Below the pieces are notes generated by a model. The model ran no database searches. It was not told the DNA's origin and worked only from the letters and a program-made list of their open reading frames with translations. From Candidatus Competibacter phosphatis (lineage in GTDB: Bacteria > Pseudomonadota > Gammaproteobacteria > Competibacterales > Competibacteraceae), in the NCBI RefSeq assembly GCF_012939995.1, contig NZ_SPMZ01000035.1, positions 1-48,462 of the forward strand: a stretch of DNA of 48,462 nucleotides. Direction: 5' to 3'. Below, in pieces: positions 44,016 through 48,462 of the stretch; position 1 is the stretch's first letter, and each line of letters starts with the position of its first letter. Both the position numbers and the translations under genes were made by a program.

Positions 44016-44987
44016 ATGTCCGTCTCCGAATTTTCCCTGATCGAGCGTTACTTCGCCGCGCACCGCTTCCAGCGGTCCGACGTGGCGCTGGGCATCGGCG
44101 ACGACTGCGCGCTGCTGCTGCCCCCGACCGGCCAGCAGTTGGCGACCACCGTGGACACCTTGGTATCCGGGGTGCATTTCTTCGCCGACGCCGATCCGGA
44201 GGGCGTCGGCCACAAGGCGCTAGCGGTCAATCTCAGCGATCTGGCGGCGATGGGCGCGACCCCGGCTTGGGCCACGCTGGCGCTGACTCTGCCCCAGGCT
44301 AACGAGCAATGGCTCGCGGCGTTTTGCCGAGGGATGTTTGCGCTGGCCGACCGGCACGGCGTGCAACTGATCGGCGGCGATACCACCCATGGGCCGATAA
44401 CGGTCATCACCCTTCAAGCGCACGGTTTCGTGCCACCGGGTTGGGCGCTGCGCCGCGACGGCGCGAAACCAGGCGATGGCCTCTATGTCACCGGCACGCC
44501 GGGTGACGCCGGCTTGGCGCTGGCGGCGGCGTTCGGCAAAGCCACCGTCGCCGCCAGTCACGAGAACTATATCCGGGCACGGCTGGAACGGCCGGAGCCG
44601 CGAATCGCCGAAGGCTTGGCGCTGCGTGGAGTCGCCAGCGCCGCCATCGATGTCTCCGACGGGCTGGCTCAGGATCTGGGCCATATCCTGGAGCGCAGCC
44701 GGGTCGGGGCGCGGCTGGAGGTGGAGCGGCTGCCGTTGTCGCCGGCGCTGGCGGCCAGCCTGGACCGGGAAGCCGCCGTCGTGACCGCCCTGACCGGTGG
44801 CGACGATTACGAACTGTGCTTCGCCGTGCCGCCGGAACGAATTTCGCAACTGGAAGGCAGCGTGGCGAAGTGGAGCTGCCGCCACACCCGCATCGGCGTC
44901 ATCACGGCGAAACCAGGCTTGCAATTGGCCCGTGCCAATGGTTCCGCCTTTGACTTGGAACAGCGGGGTTATGAGCACTTTGGCTGA
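44016..44987 (+). CDS. thiL: Thiamine-monophosphate kinase
   Basis: A 323-residue enzyme that phosphorylates thiamine monophosphate to the active diphosphate. It has the family start MSVSEFSLIERYFAAH, the metal site VALGIGDDCALLLPP, TTVDTLVSGVHFF, LSDLAAMGATPAWATLALTL, VQLIGGDTTHGPITV, IDVSDGLAQDLGHILER and LTGGDDYELCFAVP. The length matches (E. coli 325). It is followed by a hairpin with a T-run at 45080-45121. Confidence 0.96.
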   Translation: MSVSEFSLIERYFAAHRFQRSDVALGIGDDCALLLPPTGQQLATTVDTLVSGVHFFADADPEGVGHKALAVNLSDLAAMGATPAWATLALTLPQANEQWLAAFCRGMFALADRHGVQLIGGDTTHGPITVITLQAHGFVPPGWALRRDGAKPGDGLYVTGTPGDAGLALAAAFGKATVAASHENYIRARLERPEPRIAEGLALRGVASAAIDVSDGLAQDLGHILERSRVGARLEVERLPLSPALAASLDREAAVVTALTGGDDYELCFAVPPERISQLEGSVAKWSCRHTRIGVITAKPGLQLARANGSAFDLEQRGYEHFG

Positions 44988-45079
44988 AGCTTCCTCCAGC
45001 GAGGCCGATACCCGTGCCAGACCGGTTTGATCATGGGATATCGCACGGTCGGCGACGAGCGGCGCGGCATGGCGGGACA

Positions 45080-45121
45080 TAACAAAGGCTCATACGGTTC
45101 TCCGTACAAGCCTTTGTTTTT
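45080..45121 (+). terminator. Terminator between thiL and tRNA-Lys
   Basis: AACAAAGGCT (45080-45089) pairs with AGCCTTTGTT (45108-45117); the inner bases TACGG/CCGTA extend the stem. On the plus strand a T-run follows at once, ending thiL. On the minus strand it follows the tRNA-Lys gene but with few U. It resembles in layout the hairpin after the tRNA at 708-780. Confidence 0.75.
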
Positions 45122-45123
45122 AC

Positions 45124-45199
45124 TGGTGGGCCGTGTCCGGTTCGAACGGACGACCAACAGATTAAAAGTCTGCTGCTCTACCGACTGAGCTAACGGCCC
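45124..45199 (-). tRNA. tRNA-Lys (TTT anticodon)
   Basis: The minus strand gives a 76-nt cloverleaf: acceptor GGGCCGT/ACGGCCC, D arm TAGCTCAGTCGGTAGAGCA, anticodon loop CTTTTAA with anticodon TTT, T arm GTCCGTTCGAACCGGAC and an encoded CCA end. Confidence 0.97.
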
Positions 45200-45214
45200 T
45201 GAAAGGGGCTGACA

Positions 45215-45242
45215 ATGTTACAAAATTCCACCGAATTCGCAA
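45215..45242 (-). promoter_or_regulatory. Probable promoter of tRNA-Lys
   Basis: On the minus strand TTGCGA (45237-45242) and TAACAT (45215-45220) are spaced by 16 bp. The -10 box ends 15 bp before the tRNA 5' end, and a GC-rich stretch (GTCAGCCCC) follows it, as often found in stringently controlled stable RNA promoters. Confidence 0.5.
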
Positions 45243-45351
45243 GTCTCGATTGCCCGATAAACCGAACCGAAATGCATTCAATGGCCAACCAAGCCCTGTG
45301 TCTGCGCATCCCACAGGCACGGGGCCGGTCGGTGTATCCAAGCCCAGTGCG

Positions 45352-46069
45352 CTAGCGCAAGGCTTGCAGACGTCGTTCGGCAAGATTGGCCGCCTGGGTG
45401 TTGGGATATGCCTGCACCAGCTTTTGCAGCACCTCTCGCGCTCGATCGATCTCGCCTGCCTCGCCGTAGATGTAGCCCAGCTTGAGTAGCGCATCCGGTA
45501 GCCGCGCGCTTTCCGGATAACGCACCCCCCAGGTTGATAAACGCCTCCTTGGCTGCGGCGTAATCCCGGCTGAGATAGTGCGCTTCGCCCAGCCAATACT
45601 GCGCGTCGCCCGCTTGGCTGCTATCTGGATACGCGTTCAGGAAGCGCTGCAACTCGGCGATGGCCCGCGCATGGTGTCCCTCACGCAATTCCCTCAGCGC
45701 CGTCTCGAAATCGGCTTGCGCGGTTCCCGCCGCCGAAGGCATCGTTCGAGTGACCGGTGGCGCAGTCGTGTCGGCGGGCGGAGAACCGGCGGGCGATGGC
45801 TCCGCTTGCGGCGGCGGGATCGCCGCCCCGGCCGGAGCGGTGGGCGGAGCATAAGCTCGCGCGCTTTCCTGCTGGAGTTGATCGAAGCGATGACGGTAGA
45901 TCTCCAACTCCCCACGGATTTGTCGAACTTCCGCCTCCAACTGCTCGATCCGTTGCAGCAACTCCAGGGTCAGTGTGCTATCCGGCGCATTCTGGGCGTG
46001 GCCGGCACCGGGTAGCGCCAAGCCGCTCAACACCAACAACGTCAGCCACGGGAAACGGAGTCTGGGCAT
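45352..46069 (-). CDS. cpoB: Cell division coordinator CpoB (YbgF), with homopolymer frameshift
   Basis: A periplasmic TPR protein of the Tol-Pal system that coordinates outer membrane constriction with peptidoglycan synthesis. It has a signal peptide (LTLLVLSGLALPGAGHAQ), a coiled coil at about 30-65 (LLQRIEQLEAEVRQIRGELE), a Pro/Ala-rich linker and TPR repeats (AQADFETALRELREGHHARA; AQYWLGEAHYLSRDYAAAKE). After KEAFINLG the frame breaks in a G6 run (C6 at 45525-45530). With G5 it continues VRYPESARLPDALLKLGYIY and ends ERRLQALR, giving 717 nt (238 residues). Uncorrected, the tail is nonsense sequence to 45278. It is 14 bp after pal. Confidence 0.9.
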
Positions 46070-46082
46070 GAGCGTGTGCCTT

Positions 46083-46700
46083 TCAGTAGATGATTTCCAC
46101 ACGGCGATTCAAGGCATAGCTGCGCTCGTCATGTCCGGCGGCGGCCGGCCGCTCCTCGCCAAAGCTGACGACCCGGATCTGCTGAGGCGAAACCCCCATG
46201 GCGATCATGGTCTGGCGCACCGCATTGGCGCGGCGCTCGCCCAGGGCGATATTGTATTCGCGACTGCCGCGTTCGTCGGTATGCCCTTCCAACTGAGTGA
46301 TCATCTGTGGGTTCTTGGCCAGGGAACGCGCGTTGTTTTCGATGATCGTCCGACTTTCCGGGACAATATTCGTGCTGTCGTAGCTGAAATAGACGATGCG
46401 ATCGGCCGTGGCCATGCCACCGCTCGGGCCGGTGACCGCCTGACCGGACTGCCCGCCGGCATGGGCGGTGGCGCTACCGCCACTGGTATCGAAAGTGTCA
46501 TAAGTATCGAGACTGGGCGCCTGACCATAAGGATAGCTGTAAACCTCCTGTTCCGGTTGGGCCGTAACGCCCGGTTGGGCGGTCGCATCCGGGACGCCGG
46601 TCGCCGTTTGGTCCTGACCGGTATTTTCACCCGTCGCGGCGCAACTGGCCAACAGCGCGAGCGCGGTGGCGGCAATCAACATACGAACTAAATTTTGCAT
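46083..46700 (-). CDS. pal: Peptidoglycan-associated lipoprotein Pal
   Basis: A 205-residue outer membrane lipoprotein that links the outer membrane to peptidoglycan and to TolB. The lipobox is ALALLASC with Cys about 20. A long Gly/Ser/Thr/Gln-rich linker of about 75 residues follows, longer than in E. coli Pal (173 residues). Then the OmpA-like domain has IVYFSYDSTNI and QLEGHTDERGSREYNIALGE. The start MQNLVRMLIAAT (46700) is preferred to the ATG six codons earlier. It lies between tolB and cpoB. Confidence 0.96.
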   Translation of the reverse strand: MQNLVRMLIAATALALLASCAATGENTGQDQTATGVPDATAQPGVTAQPEQEVYSYPYGQAPSLDTYDTFDTSGGSATAHAGGQSGQAVTGPSGGMATADRIVYFSYDSTNIVPESRTIIENNARSLAKNPQMITQLEGHTDERGSREYNIALGERRANAVRQTMIAMGVSPQQIRVVSFGEERPAAAGHDERSYALNRRVEIIY

Positions 46701-46740
46701 CGTGGATTCCTCCCTCAACTTTGGTCAACAAACAGCAAAA

Positions 46741-47937
46741 TTATCGGCCATAAGGCGCCCAAGCGGCATCGCGCGCGTTGCCTCGCAAGGCGATCTCCCG
46801 CGAAGCGCCACCATCCACCGAAACCGTCGCCACTCCACGACCGTTGGAGTAAATAATGGTCTTGCCGTCCGGTGCAAAGCTGGGCGACTCGTCCAAACCG
46901 CCGGAGGTCAGGACCCGGAATTGACGCGTCTGTAGATCCAGCACGGCAATGTAAAAACGACTGCCGCGCTGGTGCACCATGGCAATATAGCGGCCGTCGG
47001 GCGAAACCGTCGGCCGCGCGTTGTAATTGCCCTGAAAGGTTAGCCGCTGTGGCGAGCCACCGCCGGGACCGATCCGGTAAAGCTGTGGCGAACCACCCCG
47101 GTCCGAGGTAAAAACGATGCTGCCGTCGGGCAGCCAAACCGCCTCGGTATCGATGGAACTGCTATTGGTAAGACGGGTCGGGTACTGGCTGGCCAGGTCG
47201 AGGGCATAAATTTCCGGGTTACCGTCCTGAGACAGCGTGAATACCAGCCGTCGGCCATCCGGCGACCAGGAGGGCGCACCGTTGATGCCGGGAGCGGCGG
47301 ACACCGAGCGGCGTGCTCCGGTATAGACATCCTGGACGATAATCTGCGCCCGTCGTCCTTCGAACGATACATAAGCCAGCTTGGAGCCGTCTGGCGACCA
47401 GGCCGGTGACATAATGGGCTGACTGGAACGCAGAATGACTTGCGGGTTATGCCCGTCGGCGTCGGAGACCACCAGATAATAGACCCCACGGCCAAGAGCC
47501 ACATAGGCGATGCGAGTCCCGGCCAAGCCCTTTTCGTTGGTCAGTTTCTCGTAAATGAGATCGCTGATGCGGTGAGCCACCGCCCTCAATTGATTCGCCG
47601 GCACGTCGAAAGACAGATTCAACAACTGACCGCCCTGTGCGCCGGTCAGTTGAAACTGTACGATGTAACCCCGCGAACCGCCCGGCGCGGCCTGCCCGAC
47701 GACGGCGTAATCGGCGCGAACCTGGGGAGGTTGTGGCGCGAACTTGCCAGTTTGTTTCAAGTCGGCGGCGACGATACCAGCGATGTTTTCAGGCGCACTA
47801 CCTCCGAAAGGCGCGATGGCGATGGGAATGCCGCTGCCTTCGACCCCCTTGGTAATGTCCAGGGTTATTTGGGCGTGGGCAGCGCCAAGGCTCAGCCACC
47901 ACACGGTCAACACAAGGATTTTCAAAAAGAATTTCAA
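46741..47937 (-). CDS. tolB: Tol-Pal system protein TolB
   Basis: A 398-residue periplasmic protein with a signal peptide (FLKILVLTVWWLSLGAAHAQ). The N-terminal domain has ITKGVEGSGIPIAIAPFGGS and the C-terminal part is a beta-propeller with repeated motifs such as SPAWSPDGSKLAYVSFEGR, PSWSPDGRRLVFTLSQDGN and RPTVSPDGRYIAMVHQRGS. It passes signals between the TolQRA complex and Pal. The order tolA-tolB-pal-cpoB is the standard operon. Confidence 0.97.
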   Translation of the reverse strand: MKFFLKILVLTVWWLSLGAAHAQITLDITKGVEGSGIPIAIAPFGGSAPENIAGIVAADLKQTGKFAPQPPQVRADYAVVGQAAPGGSRGYIVQFQLTGAQGGQLLNLSFDVPANQLRAVAHRISDLIYEKLTNEKGLAGTRIAYVALGRGVYYLVVSDADGHNPQVILRSSQPIMSPAWSPDGSKLAYVSFEGRRAQIIVQDVYTGARRSVSAAPGINGAPSWSPDGRRLVFTLSQDGNPEIYALDLASQYPTRLTNSSSIDTEAVWLPDGSIVFTSDRGGSPQLYRIGPGGGSPQRLTFQGNYNARPTVSPDGRYIAMVHQRGSRFYIAVLDLQTRQFRVLTSGGLDESPSFAPDGKTIIYSNGRGVATVSVDGGASREIALRGNARDAAWAPYGR

Positions 47938-47990
47938 GGATCAATCTCCCCTTGGAATTGGCAAACCAACAAATTTTATCGATATCGGAC

Positions 47991-48462
47991 TCAATTGGAG
48001 TCCATGGGACTGAATTTTATCTTCAGCGATTCCCTGGCGAGGATAGACGCTTGCTCCGCCTTGCCAGGCATCGGCAACGGCGAGGCTCTACGAACCGCCG
48101 CCATCGCGGAGTTATCGAATAACGAGTCGCCACTGCTCCTGATCACCCTGACCTGGGTGACCACTCCCGAACTGGCGACGGTCACCAGCAATTCGCAACT
48201 CAAACCACTGTAACTATTCGGAGGAGGATTCCATTGTCGTTTTACATAAGGCTGGATAACCGACCTGGCAAAGTTGCCAGCGGCTTCCCTGGCCGCTAAC
48301 TCCAGGGCCAGTTTGCGCGCTTCCTCCGCTTTGCGTCTGGCGTCCTCTTCCGCTTTTCTTCTCGCTTCTTCCGCCGCCGCCTTGCGCGCTTCTTCGGCCT
48401 GCCGCTTGGCTTCCGCCGCTGCTTGGCGCTTGGCCTCGGCCGCCGCTTGACGCTCGGCTTCC
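47991..48462 (-). CDS. tolA: TolA, C-terminal part (cut by window edge)
   Basis: The frame enters from the right edge as an Ala/Glu/Lys/Arg-rich helix (EAERQAAAEAKRQAAAEAKR and similar to about 48300), the long periplasmic domain II of TolA. It ends in the compact domain III with VKRQWNPPPN, LSCELLVTVASSGVVTQVRV, RSSGDSLFDNSAMAAVRRA and FSPMDSN. Domain III binds TolB and Pal and is also used by phage and colicins. The N-terminal membrane anchor lies outside the window. About 156 residues are visible. It is 53 bp before tolB. Confidence 0.95.
   Translation of the reverse strand, partial: EAERQAAAEAKRQAAAEAKRQAEEARKAAAEEARRKAEEDARRKAEEARKLALELAAREAAGNFARSVIQPYVKRQWNPPPNSYSGLSCELLVTVASSGVVTQVRVIRSSGDSLFDNSAMAAVRRASPLPMPGKAEQASILARESLKIKFSPMDSN

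Noticed and set aside
45278-45351. Long C-terminus of CpoB as read
   Set aside because: It is out-of-frame sequence after the C6 run; the corrected frame ends at 45352 with a family-like TPR.
1-48462. CRISPR array or cas genes
   Set aside because: I saw no regularly spaced repeats of 25-40 bp and no Cas-like protein.
1-48462. rRNA genes or replication origin
   Set aside because: No rRNA-like sequence, DnaA-box cluster or origin-linked genes (dnaA, dnaN, gidA) were seen.

Overview
The window looks like the chromosome of a GC-rich gammaproteobacterium. The housekeeping blocks are in gammaproteobacterial order: rpsU-yqeY-dnaG-rpoD, gmk-rpoZ-spoT-ridA-recG, fabA-fabB, and tolA-tolB-pal-cpoB. 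FabA/FabB and TolA point the same way. The finer lineage (for example something near Competibacteraceae) is only an impression and cannot be proved from the sequence alone.

Layout. 1-0.7 kb: the end of a broken IS630-type transposase, then a small hypothetical gene. 0.7-5.4 kb: the macromolecular-synthesis operon rpsU-yqeY-dnaG-rpoD on the minus strand, with a CAU-anticodon tRNA after rpoD. 5.5-24.6 kb: a cobalamin island. It starts with a minus-strand, translationally coupled anaerobic-type corrin operon (cobM/cbiF, cbiX, cbiC, cbiD, cbiET, cbiL, cbiG, cobE, cbiH) headed by a B12 riboswitch. An AT-rich patch follows (13.7-18 kb) with a membrane protein, a dead IS630 element that itself carries a 111-bp MITE-like insertion, and a probable peptidoglycan-active effector. 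The island ends with a second riboswitch and the cobalt transporter cbiMNQO (minus strand), divergent from cobQ-cobO-cobB (plus strand). 24.7 kb: tsaD. In E. coli tsaD lies directly divergent from rpsU, so the cobalamin island sits in the ancestral tsaD/rpsU junction. 25.8-31.9 kb: an ADP-ribosylglycohydrolase, GspB and ExeA/GspA type II secretion assembly proteins, recG and ridA. 32-35.2 kb: spoT, rpoZ, gmk. 35.4-40.9 kb: a membrane protein, a GCS2-type glutamate-cysteine ligase, a MidA-like methyltransferase, an SH3/YgiM-like protein, folK and folB. 41-45 kb: plsY, fabA, fabB, a small membrane protein, thiL. 45.1-48.5 kb: tRNA-Lys, cpoB, pal, tolB and the C-terminal part of tolA.

The cobalamin genes work together: CbiMNQO imports cobalt, CbiX inserts it into sirohydrochlorin, the methyltransferases build and contract the ring, CobB amidates, CobO adenosylates and CobQ makes cobyric acid. 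The precorrin-6A reductase (cbiJ/cobK) and the cobD/cobU/cobS/cobT lower-ligand genes are not in the window.

A striking technical feature is that several otherwise well-conserved genes (cbiM, cbiO, fabA, cpoB, the effector, the AT-rich membrane protein) are each interrupted by a one-base frameshift, nearly always in a homopolymer run. Correcting these by one base restores full-length proteins of the expected size. This looks more like consensus error, or homopolymer slippage, than gene decay. The IS630 copy at 15-16.4 kb is different: it also has two nonsense codons and an insertion, so it is truly dead.
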